From: an uncultured Eggerthellaceae bacterium
Lineage (GTDB): Bacteria; Actinomycetota; Coriobacteriia; Coriobacteriales; Eggerthellaceae
NCBI GenBank assembly: GCA_910585565.1
Contig: CAJUFC010000072.1
Coordinates: forward strand, 1 to 14,629
Direction: 5' to 3'
Length of the DNA stretch: 14,629 nucleotides
Shown here: one piece after another, positions 1 to 12,000 of the stretch
How the letters are laid out: each line of letters begins with the position of its first letter
Position numbering within the stretch: the stretch's first letter is position 1
The notes under the pieces: model-generated
Database searches by the model: none
What the model saw: the letters and a program-made list of their open reading frames with translations, nothing else
Told to the model about the DNA's origin: nothing
Program-made: the position numbers and the translations under genes

Positions 1-3000
1 CCTGGTTTTGGAACTGCATGATGGGGCTGCGCCGCACGACCGTGTGGTTGGCGTCCTTGCGCGCATCCTGCTTGACGAGCCACTGGCCGTGCTCCACCGC
101 ATCGGTGATCGCCGGAACCAAGCTGCCGTCGGCGCCGACGCTGTGCAGGTCGAGCATCGTCGCCTCGTTGTGATGATGCGTGTACGCCGCATCGGCGAGC
201 ATGCTGCCCACCCACGAGTTCGGCTGTTCGCTCCAGCCCGCGTTCGCGTCGCGCACGTCCTCATACCGGCCGACGCCGACGAGGGCCACGTTGTCGAGCT
301 GATAGTAGCTCTTGGTGCCCGGCAGCACCGAGGCCGGCACGTCATAGTACGTCCAGCGCACGCCCAACACGTCACGGAACAGGTTGCTGTTGGAAACGTT
401 GCCCGACTGCGAGGGCGCAGAGCCATCCCCTGCCGCCTCCCGCGCCGTCATCAGGTCTTGCAGCTGCGCGAGCGTGACCCATCCCTCGTCAGAGCGGTCA
501 GCGGCGTTGCGATAGTAGTACTCGATGAGCAGCGGCTCGCGTTCCTCGCGCTTGTTCTGCGGCATGTCCAGCGGATAGCGCAAATCTACCGGGCCGCTGC
601 CGTCCTCCAGCACGCTCGTAGCGCTCGCAGCCAGCTTGGGCGTGTCGGTCAGCTCGAACACCTGCTGCCCCACAGGCGAGCCCGCCTCGCCATACGCCTT
701 CGTGAACAGCACCGTTGTCGTCAGGTCCGATTCGTGATGTGTGGCGTTCTGCAGGCCGGTGATGGTCAGCTGCATCGGGTTGCCGTCGTCGTCGGCAACC
801 GTTGCGCCATCGGCCTTCTTAGCGGTCCATGCGGCCTGTATCGCCATGTCGGCCTGGTAGCGATCGCGGTTTCCGTCCGTCACGTCCGCCCGATGGTTGT
901 AGAAGCGCACCGTCGAGCGATCGTCGGCGCCATACTGTACCTTCAGCTTCGTGGCATCTGATGCGCTCGTGGCAAACGTGGCGGTCTTGTTGTCCGCATG
1001 GTAGTAGTCAACGAGCGCGATGCCGGGGTCATCGACCTGCTTCCACCGCTTGCTGTGCGCATTCCGGTCGAACCCATTGGCGTCGCCGACGCGATACTGC
1101 GTAAAGCCGTGCTTGGGGGCAGCGACTGCCGTCCAGCTTGCCTCGACGCTGCGTCCGCGATACGAGGGCATGTCGCTATCGCCATTCATGGCTGCATTGT
1201 CGGTGTCGTTGTAGCCGTCCTGCGTCTCCAGCTCGTCGGTCATCTGCGTGATGACGCGGATGTAGACGCCTTGCCCAGGCTGTATCTGGGTGGCGTCGGG
1301 GTTGGTGCGCAGGCCCGCATCATCCGTCTCGTCCTCGCCGATGGAGAACACGAGCGTATGGTTGTCGCCAAACGACTCGGCGCCCGCCACGACAGACAAG
1401 TCGCACCGCTCGGGCGCCTCGCGCGTCGCAGCCGGAGCACCATCGGCGCCCACGCCCGTATCGTTGATGGCGCCCGAGATGGATGCGCTGACCGGCAGCG
1501 GCGTGCCGTCAGGGCCCGCCGTGGTGTTGCGCTCTGCCCACGTGCCGTCGGGCAGCTGCTCCTTGGCTACCTCCCAGCCGACGATGCGCTGGCCGCGCGC
1601 CGCCGTGAACCGCGCATCCACGTGCTCCAGCGGCAGTCTCGTGTTCCGGTTGCTGGCGCTCGTCTCGCGCGCACCGACATACAGGAGGTATTCCACGTAG
1701 TCGCCCGCATACAGCGCCCCGTCAGGAATGTCGTATCCAGCCGCGCCCTCAGCTTCCGGCGCGTATGACACCGGAGCTGTGATGGACGCGTCGTCGTTGT
1801 CGTAGGCGAAGATGGTCGCGGGCGCCGTCGTGCCATCTGCGGCCTTCAGCTGCACCTTCTTGCCGCGCTCGTAGGAGGTGTCCATCGTGCCCAGCAAGTG
1901 AGATACGTTGAACGCCGCGCGCAGGTCCTCGGTCCGAGAGACGCCATAGTTCAGCACGTTGTGGTTGGGGTCTTTGGTCTGCACGCCGTGCACCGTCAAC
2001 GTATGCTGCGAGGTGACCGTCGAATACGTGCCCGCATTCTTCGAGAACGTCGGCGTGGAGAAGCGGTCCCAGTTGCCCTGCTCGGGGTCGTTCGTCGCAG
2101 CGGTAGCGCTCGTGAAATCAGGCGTGGGTCGGTCGACGAACACGCCGTCGTAGGAGAACGCAAACCCGCCCGCGTCGCGGTCGGCCGCCAGCCACTGCCC
2201 CGAGTCGAGCATGGCCTCGGGTCGCGTCCGCAGCGCATACGGCGAGTCGAACGACAGCGTGATGCGATCGATGAGCGGGCGGGCGTATTCGATGTCAACG
2301 TTCGGGTCGCCTGCCCAGTTGCCCAGCGAGTCGGTGGCCGACAGCCCGTTGTATGTCGTATGCAGGTGCGCGTTCTCGCGCAGGTAACGCTCGATGTCCA
2401 CCGTGTAGACGCCATCCGCATCGCCATCAGCTGGCGGCGTCACCACGCCATCGGCAACGAGGTCAGCCCAGCTGCGCTCGACTGCGGTACCGTTGGCCAC
2501 GAACGACAGGTCGGTGACCGTGAACCAGTCGGGGCGCTCGGTCGGCGTGACGACCGACTCTCCTGTCGCTTCATCATAGCTCACCACGTTCTCGGTCCAG
2601 CGATTCAGGGCGTCGCCCTTGACCAGCTGGCGCGGAACGTACACGTTCTGCATGCGGAAGTACGCCTGCGTGTCCGCCGTCAGCTTGAGGCTGCTGATGT
2701 GGGTCGCGCGCTTGGCGTCGTCGACGCCGGCCGTGCCGTCCTTGACGTTTTGGAAGCGCGCTTCGTACTCGGCGATGTTGGGCGTGTTGTTGTCGGCGGC
2801 ATAGTCGTCGATGCCCACGGTGGCCGAGATGTCGCGCACGACGTTGTCGGGGTCAGACCGGTCAACCGCCTGCATCCAGACGTTATAGCCGAACGGGATG
2901 AGGTAGCCCAGGTAGTGCGCTTGGTCGGCATGGTACTTCTCGCCGTCGCCCATCGACGGATAGGCATCCTTGATGGCGCTGTTATCATCGTCGTACTGAT

Positions 3001-6000
3001 AGGTCTGGCTCGTGTTGGACGCGTCAGCGACATCGGTCATCGCGCCCGTCATCGGGTTGACCTGGCCCTTGTAGACATACGGGCGCCCTAGCACGTATAG
3101 GTCAACGCCCGAGGTGGTGCCCCGGTCGGGCGCATAGCGGCCGTCCGTCTCGGCCGTAACGTTGCCGTTTCCGGCGTAGTGACCCAGGTCGATCTCGTAT
3201 CGCTCGATGAACTCGTTCTCGGCCAGCTCGATGACGAACGGCGTCGACTTCGCCTTGTTCACCAGGTCAACGATCTCGGCAGCCACGTCCTCGCCAGGAC
3301 GGCTGAACTGTATATAGGCGTTGCGCGCGCCGTCGATGTGCTTTTCCAGCAGCTCGGTGAGCGTGCCGTCGCCGATCTGCGTCTTGGTGCCGTCATCCGC
3401 GACCTGGTAGGTGCCCGTGTGGTCGATGACGATCGTGCGAGACGTCGTCTTGTGATAGGTGACCTCTTTTGGCCCGTCGTCAATGGGCGGAAGGGCACCC
3501 CCTCCCGAGCCATCCTCGCCAGCATCGGGATCGGGATCAGGGTCCGGGTCGCCGTCGCCATCCTCGCCCTCGCCCTCGGTGCCGCCTTCGCCTTCACCGC
3601 CATCGCCCTCCGAACCCTCCGGAGGCGCTTCCTCCTCGTCGGCCGCCCACGCCTGCGTGGTGAACTTGATGTAGGCGTCTTTGTTGTACGCGGCCGCAAG
3701 GTGGTTCGCCACCGACGTGTCGGCGTTGATGATCATGCCCGTGCTGAGGAAGCCGTAGTATCCCAGCTCCCAGTTGGGGGCGATCTCGGGCATCTCGTCA
3801 GCCAGCAGAATGCGGTCGGCGAACGAGATGCGGCCCGACCAGTCGTTGCCTGCGCGCAGGTCGCTATAGTGATAGCCAATCGGCTGGTTGTCGCGATAGA
3901 ACCGCACAGGGAACTTGACGTCGTCGGCAAACTTGACGGAGGCGTCCTCATCGTTGCCCGCCGTCATCGAACCTGTCGTGCCCTTCAGCGTCTTCGGCAG
4001 GTCCTGGATGACGCTGACGCCCTGCACGCTGCGTATATGGCGCATCTTGTCCTCGGCGTGATGGTGCCCGTTGTAACTGGAGGTCGTATGCCAGTTCGCG
4101 TACGACAGGTTGCTGCGATAGTCGTTCGTGTCGCCGTTGTTATAGCGCGTCACCGCGGAGTAGCCTGGGCGCACGTTGCCACCGTCTTGGCCACCGAACA
4201 TAAGCTCAGTGGTCGTCACGGCCTTCACCTCGTCGCGATCGGTCGTGCTGCGCACGGCGGTGTCCCGGAAGAAGCGCCCGGTCACCTCGAGCGACATGTT
4301 GTCGACCCAGCTCTTCTGGTTGGTGTTCTGCGTGCCGAACCACGTGCCATAGTCGCTGACGCCCGCGTTCGTGCCCTCGTTGGCGCTCGGCTCGTAGCTG
4401 CCGTCCGTGAAGCGGTTGTCGCCTGCTGCGTACTGGTTTTGGTTGATGTCGATGTCGTACACGACGGCCACCACCGGGTTCACCGGCTCGGCATCAGGCT
4501 CGTCGTCATAGCCCGTCCACGGGTCCTTGTACGCATCGGCATCCTTGTCGCCAAACGAAGCCACGGGAGCACCGTCGCCGTCGGTCGCCAAGAGGTTCAG
4601 CCTAAAGTACTTGTTGCCGTTGATGTCGGTCTCGCGGGATGCGGCCTCGCCACTTGCCAGCTTGGCGCGCATGTCGTCGCCCGACACGTATACCTCGCTG
4701 CCGTCCTGGTACTTCACCGTGATGCCATTGAAGTAGGGCACCGCGGCGCTGCGCACCTTCACGTAATAGGCGTCGAAGTGCGTTGACGGCAGCGTCTGGG
4801 TCATGACGGCACGCGCACCTGAGTTGTACGACTTCGAATCGATGGTGCGGTGCCAGTCATGCTCCCACCAAGACGTTGATGAATAGATCGGATACTGCTC
4901 GTTGTGGCACGTCAGCTCAGGGTTCATGTTGCCCCGGTTGGTGAGCACCTGGCGGAAGTCCGTCAGGAACGACCCTTCGGCTTTGTAGCCGATTTCGAGC
5001 ACGTTGTTGCCCTCGCCGCTATACCCGTCATGTCCGGTGTCTTGTGTGCCGCCCGTGTAGTTGGTAAAGCGGTTGGCCGCCGGAGCATTGGTGCCCGCAT
5101 CGTTATAGCCAGCGCGGCTCTCGGTGTCGAAGTACATCTTCGCCACATATATATTAGTGTCGTCGACGCGCGTGACGGCATAGCTGTCATTGGCCGGCAG
5201 ATGCTCGCGCAGGCCCTCCAGGTGATTGACCGCCGACGCCGAGAAGATGCGGTGCGAATCCATGGGCGTATCCATGAAGCCGTCGAGGACGATGTTCTGG
5301 CGCGTACGGTCGACCGCATCCACCGCCATGTTTTTCCACGAATGCAGCTCGACCTTCGTCACGATGGCGATGCCAGCCGTGCGCATCTGCTCCTCGCTGA
5401 CGAACAGCGAGCCGTCCTTCATGGGATATTCGTTGCCGGCCTCGTCCTCATACCGTATCGGCTGGCCGCCCGCATAGCCCTCGTTGATGTCGTAGGAAGG
5501 CGTGGGTGCGACGACGTGATGCTCGTCGAACACCGGACGCAGCACGACGGTCTTCTGGGCAGCCCCGCTTGTCGCATCTGCCTCGTATCCGGTGATGCGT
5601 ACCTCGCCCGGCTCGCCCTCGTCAAAGCAGAGGAAGAACTCGCGCGGGATGGTGAGCCGCGTCACGTGAAAGCCCGTAAAGGCGCCCTTCGTCGTGCCCG
5701 CAGCATCCTGCTTGATGCCGCCCTCCCAGCCGATCGGCACGTTGAGCGTGAGGTCGACGTCATCGAGATGCGACACCCCGCGCTCGTTGGCGACATTGGC
5801 CCACAGCTTGAAGTCGCGGTCGTAGGGAACGGTGACATAGGTGCGGTTCGCGTCAGAGTTCTCGTTGCGCCCGAAGACGTCCTCGTTGTAGTCGCTTTCG
5901 GCATACTGCCCATACGTGTGCAGTTCCAGCGCCGGGCGATGCACCACCAGACGCGCATAGGCGCTCCAGGCACCCGCCTTGTCAAACGCGCCGTGCTGCT

Positions 6001-9000
6001 GCATGCGCGCCGTGGCGTCCAGCGAATCGAACCAGTCAGTCGCGCCAGCGACATCGACGTACAGCCGCTTGCCCGTCGAGCTGGGGTCGATCTCGTCGTA
6101 GACGAACTCCATCTGCTTGAGATACATCCCCCAGTATGGCTCGTAGGCCACGCTCTGCAGGTCGATGCTGAAGGAGCCATCCGCCTCGTGCGTCCACATC
6201 GTCGCATCATCTGCCGTCAGAACGACCTGCGCCACCTCGGGAACGCTGCCGTCCCCTTCCGCGAAGAACAGCCGCAGCTCTTTGAACTGACTGGCCGCTG
6301 CACCCGTTGCCGGGTCATAGGTGGCCGGGTCGGCGCCCATCTCCAGTAGCCCATCGGCAATCGTCACGCGCTCGGTCTTGAAGCCGCGTACGGCCGCAGC
6401 TCCTGCCAGCTTGTTTGACACGCTGTCAAGAGACACCCCGATGACGGCATCGTCCGAACGCGACAGCGTGGCGTTCTTGATCTCGAAGCGATAGCCCACG
6501 CCGTCGACCTCGTTGGCGGCCTCCACCTGCTGGGCCACCACATCAGCGGCGCTCACCGGGCGCGTGGGCGCCTGCTTGTAGGCCACCGGCGTGATGCTCG
6601 GGCGGAAGGTGCCGACCGTCTTGGCGGTCGTGCCGCGGCGTGCGGTCTTCGTTCCATAGAAGTCGTTCTCGTCAGTGGGGACAAACTCGTGCGTGCTAGC
6701 GATCCGATCGTCGAAGGCATGCGCGCCGGTGCTCGCGCCGTGCGTGTCGACCGCGCCATACATCCGCACCTGCAGCGCCGTGTCGCGCGCCACGGTAGCG
6801 CGCTTGCCCAGCTCGGCGTAATGGATGACCACCTTCTTGAGCGGATGGTCCTCCGACCACGCCGACGGCGTCAGCAAAAGCGTGCCGGCAGCATCGATCC
6901 AGCCGCTGGCCGCTATGTCGCTTCCGGTATAGGTCTTGTTCGTGAGCGTCGACGCATCGGCGTCATCCGTCTGCCACCACAGCTCGATCGAGCGAATGGC
7001 ACCAGACGCATGACGGATGTTCGCGGCATCAGCGGCGTTCTTGGGCGATATCTCAGCCGGAGACGCGCTGGCAAAGCCGGTGATCTCCACCTTGTCGACC
7101 ACGAATCCGCGCTGCACGGCACGGCTGTCAGCATCGGTCTCGGTCGTTACGCCATCGACAGACACGGAAAGGTCGTGGTCCTCCGCACGCGCGTCGGTGT
7201 CGTTTTGCAGCACGTACTGCCAGTACGCCACCTCGTCGTCTCGGTCGCCCCAGCGATAGGGCACCACGTCGGCGTCGCTGTTGCCCGTATGGGCAGCGCC
7301 CGCATGGTCGAGCCACACAAACGACGGCGACACCACCGGGTTGATGGTCGTCGGATACATATAGGCAATGTCGGTCGTGGAGCGGTTCCAGCGGTCGTCT
7401 TCGTAATCGGAGCCAAACTCAGCAGGCAGCTGCAGCCGGTTGCCCTTGCTGGCAGCGCTCCCGTCGTTGATGAGCGTCGGCGTGCCATAGAAATCGACGA
7501 ACGCGCCCGTAGCGGCAGTCACCTTTCCGCTGAACCTCTCGTAATAGACGACGACCGACTCGAGGCATCCGCCGCCCCATGCCGAGCGCGGAATGACCAC
7601 GTTGCCGTTCGCGTCCGTGCCATACGTGTCAATGAGGTCGCTCAGCGAGACGGTCATCGTGAGCGGCGCTATCGTCTCGTCGATGACGCCCGCATCGTAA
7701 TAGGTGATGGCAACGTCGCGCATGTCGCCAGCAGCGAACATGGCCGCCGACAGCGTCAGGAAGTTCGTCTCGAAGCCGCGCCAGCCATCGCGATAGCCCG
7801 ATGCGAACATCTTCTTGGACAACGGGCCGATTTCGAGCTTGGCCGGCTCCATCCCATAGTCGCTATCGTTGGTGATATGGGCACGCCAGCCCGCAATGGG
7901 CTCGTCAAGCACCGGCGTGGCATAGCGGTCATAGCGCTGGCCAGACGGCACGTTGCTCGAGTCGGTGTTGTCGTGCTCGGTGACGCCCGGGTCGGCCGGT
8001 GCCGAGCCGTCAGCATACGAAGTCACGGTGACGACGGGGTTGAAGGGCGGCGTCTTCGCATCGAGGATGGCCGATGCTTGCACGCGCTGGTTGCGCGCAC
8101 CGTCTTCGTAGTCCGAGCCGAACTCGGCCGTCAGCCGCATCTGCCCGACGTCGGTCGGCACGCCCATGATGTCGACAAACAAATCAGGAGAGCCCTCCAC
8201 CAGCTGCATGCCCTCGATCGAATCGAACGCGATGGAGATGGTGGACAGATACTCCCCGCCCCAGGCGCTTGCCGGGATGACGATGTCGCCATGCGCATTC
8301 GTGCCATAGTCGGAGGGCCTCAAGACGCGCGTATACGGGTCGGTGTGCCACTTCTTGTCGGCATCCTGCCACGATTTGAGCGACGCGATGGTAATCTCGC
8401 CCACGTCCGCGTGCTTGACCAGGTCGACCGAGAGCGTGAGGTACTGCGCCTCGAACCCCTTGGGAGGATTGAGGGCAGAGCCATGCATCGTCTTGATGGT
8501 CATGACGCCTGGCTCGATCATCGACTTCGAGTCGTTAGAGACATGGAAACGCCAGCCAGAGCCTTCGATATTCAGCAATGCGTCAGAGGTAGGCAGCTCC
8601 GTCACCGTGCGGTCGGCCGGCTCGGTGCCATCGCCATAGGCATAGGCGGCCACGGTGGGCTTGATCGGCACCGGATAGAGCGTCGCCTGCGCGGTGTCGC
8701 CCCGCATCAGCTCTACGCTGTAGGCGCCATCTCTGTCGCCTGCGTCCGCGCCAGCCGTCGAGGGAACCCATCGGCGCTCGCCGTACTCGACAGCCACCTC
8801 GTTCGGATAGGGACGCGCCTCTCCGCTCTCGGCCGCCTCGTGCATGATGCCATACACCTGCACCTTGCCCGGGATGCTGCAGTTTGCCCGCAGCTTGTTC
8901 GTGAAGTTGAGGCGGAAATTGCCCGTGAACGTCGCGGTCTTGCCGTCGGTCGAGGCGAACGGCACCGCGTGGATGCCCGCGCTTTCCATCTGGCGCGCCA

Positions 9001-12000
9001 GCGATCCTGTTCGCTCGTTGCTGCCAATGCGAAACACGAGGTTATCCGGGTCGGGGCTATCTGCATCGGGCAAGAGCACCGGACAGCCCAGATCGACCCA
9101 GGTCTTCGTGCCGTCTGCCTGCTCGACCTCATACTGGACGACGTTGCTCTTGGTGTCGTACCAGTGCGAGAGCTGGGTAGCCACCTCGCCCTCGAACGGC
9201 GAGACGATCGTCGTGCGCGGCAGCGTAATGTCTATGCCCAACAGCTCGTACTGGTCAGGCAGTCGGTCCACCAGCTGCGGGCCCCATGTGGTCCGCTCCT
9301 CACCCGTCAGCGCGTCAGGCTCGCGCACCGAGAAGATGGGCACGTTGCTCTCGTTCTTCATCCCGTTGATGACATAGGAGGACGGATATCCCAGATACCC
9401 CGTGCCCTCCGATGCCAAGACGCCGCCGCGCTCTTGGTCAACGGCATACTTGTTCTGCTTGAAGCCCGTCTTGGCGTTGGCGAAGTCGTTGCGCAGCACC
9501 AGCTTCTTCGACCAGGAATAGTCTTGCTCCCCGCGACCGCCAAAGTACACGGTAGACGCAATGTCCAACAGCGCCTGCGTGTACTTGCCATCGACGCGAC
9601 GCAGGTTGGTAGTGTAGGGAACCGCAACCAGCAAGGTGCGGTGATCGTTGTTGTCGGGCGCGACCACGGCCCCGGTCGAGTCGAGCTTGGACTGCAGGAT
9701 GCCGGCCGCCCCGTCGATGCGCAGCGATGCCTGGCCCGTCAGTCCACTCGTCGTGTACGTCAAGGGCTCGATGTCGCCGATGTTCGAGAAGGTGTCGTAA
9801 TCGACGGCAGCATAGTCCTCATCGGTCCAGTCGGTCGTGTCGTATATCAGCACGCCGCCTTCGCCCGGCTTGCCGACGAAGCTGCGGCCGCCCGTCACGA
9901 CGAAGTTCTCGTTCTTGATGACGTTGCCGTCCTTGTCGACCTCCCACGCCATGATGTCTTCTTGGCGCACGCCCTCGCCGCCATTGGTGGCGTCGAGGAA
10001 CTTGAAGAAGTAGCCGAAATAGTCGATGAGCGAGTCTTGGCTCTTGGAGATGTTGGTCGTCGTGACCTTGTAGACCTGATAGTTGTAGCGGTCCCACAAA
10101 ATCGGCTCGTGGATGTTCTCGGCGGTGACCTCCCACTCGAGGTTGGTCATCAAGAGCGTCGCCTTCGTGAAGCCCTTGCTGCTCGTCTCTCCCGGCTGGA
10201 TGACCAAGTCACCCAGGGTGGTCTTGCCGCTGCCGTCGGTATAGGCGCCCGCACGCATGCCCACCTCGATGATGCCGCCCGAGTTCTCAGGGATGTTGCC
10301 GTAAAACGACGGCGAGAACACCGGCGGGGCTGTCTGGGAGTTGAACTGGCAGTCGTACGACGGCCCGTGATAGATGAGCAGCCACGACCCCACCAGGCCG
10401 TCTTCCCATTTGCCCCCGGGGGCAAGATGGTCCTTCGTGAGGGCCAGCATGGTGTTGATGTCCGCATCCCCATTGAACATCTTGTTGCCGGGGTCGGGAA
10501 TGATCCACCAGTTCTGCAGCATGGTGCCCGTCGGGCGCAAGGCTATCTTGGTTGCGCTTGACGGGTCATCGACGTCAACGTTGGCTTCCCACAGCTCGCG
10601 GTCGTATGTCTGCTGCATCGCCTTGTTGCTGTCCTGATACAGGTACGGGATGTTGAGGGCAAACCTGAGAGCCGTGTTCGCCAGCGGCGTGTCGAGCCCA
10701 TCGTTGAGAGGACGCCCCAGATATCCGCTGGTGAAGCCCATCGTCGTCTGGATGGACACGCTCGTCGAGCTGATGTCGTTCTTGGACAAGATGAACTGGT
10801 TGTTGCCCAGGTTCTGGCCCGGCGTCGATACGTTGACGCCAAAGTCTCGGATGAGGCTGTAGTCGAGCCCCGCCCGGGTCGACAGAGGCGTGGCCCCAAA
10901 CAGCGTGTTGAGGAATCCGCCAACCCCCTCGGCGACAGCAGAGATCGCACCCAAGAGGGGATTGCTGGCACCCGCGTCCGCTTCAGCACCCGCATCGGGC
11001 ATCGCATCATCCTGGGGAGCCATCTCTCCCTGGACGGGGCCCGCGTCGTCTTGCGCAGGCACCGTAAGGATGGGGCCGAGCATGTCGCCTGTGGCGGCGT
11101 CGTCGTCGGACGCGTCAGGCGCATCGTTGGCATCAGCGTCATTGGCATCAGCGTCGGCGGACGAGCCCGACACGTCTTGGTCGGCCGCGTCCGGCTCGAC
11201 AAGGTCAGTCGCCGCATCAGCATCAGCATCGCCATCAGCGTCCTCGGCATCACCCTCTGCATCGGCGCTCTCGGGAGCGTCGCCACTGGCCTCGGGCGAC
11301 TCGGCATCAACGTCAGTATCAGCGTCGGCGTTGGCGTCCGCATCTGCGTCGCCAGTCGCATCCGCATCTACGTCAGCGTCGCCATCACCATCGTCGGCGT
11401 TGGCGTCGCCGTTGTTGCTCTCGCTACCCTCGCCCTCGGCAGCATCCTCCTCGTCGGCAGGAGCCTGGTCATTCATGACCGCCACGACCGGCATGGCCTC
11501 TTGGCCCGCAGCGCCGATGAGATACTGGCCCGATGCCGGATGCGCCCACGAAACGAAGGCATACCCGAACCCCACCTCCAAGAGCTGCTCTGCCGGAATG
11601 TCGCCCTGAGCCGAAACAGCGAACGTCGGCTGCTCGGCCGCCACATGCGCCGTCAGCGCAAGCGGGCGAGCCTCATCGCCCTCATAGCGAACAACGATGC
11701 GCCCCGACAGCCCCGCTGCCAAGGTCGCATCGTCGGCTTTCAGATAGGCGCCGTCGTGCTCGGTGAAGATCGACCATCCCTGGGGCACGCGGTCAGCCGA
11801 CAAGGCGAGTCGCATGTTCGCCGCGTCGCCACCATTCGCAAGCCATTCCTCGCGCGATAGCGTCTGCGTGTAGATGGTGCCGTCTGCGGTGGCGAACGTC
11901 GCAGACTTGCTCGTGTCCGCATCTGTGCCAGCGCCCACACCGCCGTCATCCGCAGACGCATCAAGGCCGGCATCGATACCAGCGTCTGCATTCGCACCCG

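Noticed and set aside
8..6349. Plus-strand open frames at 8-961, 998-1768, 1898-3091, 3179-4786 and 4904-6349
   Set aside because: They show the same antisense-register artefact: each ends at the complement of a TCA or CTA codon of the minus-strand gene.
6689..10561. A 1290-codon open frame on the plus strand
   Set aside because: It lies in exact codon register opposite the giant minus-strand gene, and its ends fall where that gene uses TCA or CTA. Its Arg/Val/His/Ala-rich translation is typical antisense shadow sequence without domains.
10543..11367. A 274-codon minus-strand frame rich in Arg, Met, Thr and Pro
   Set aside because: It is another reading frame of the Asp/Ala repeat tract; the periodic composition is inherited from the DADA codons of the real frame.
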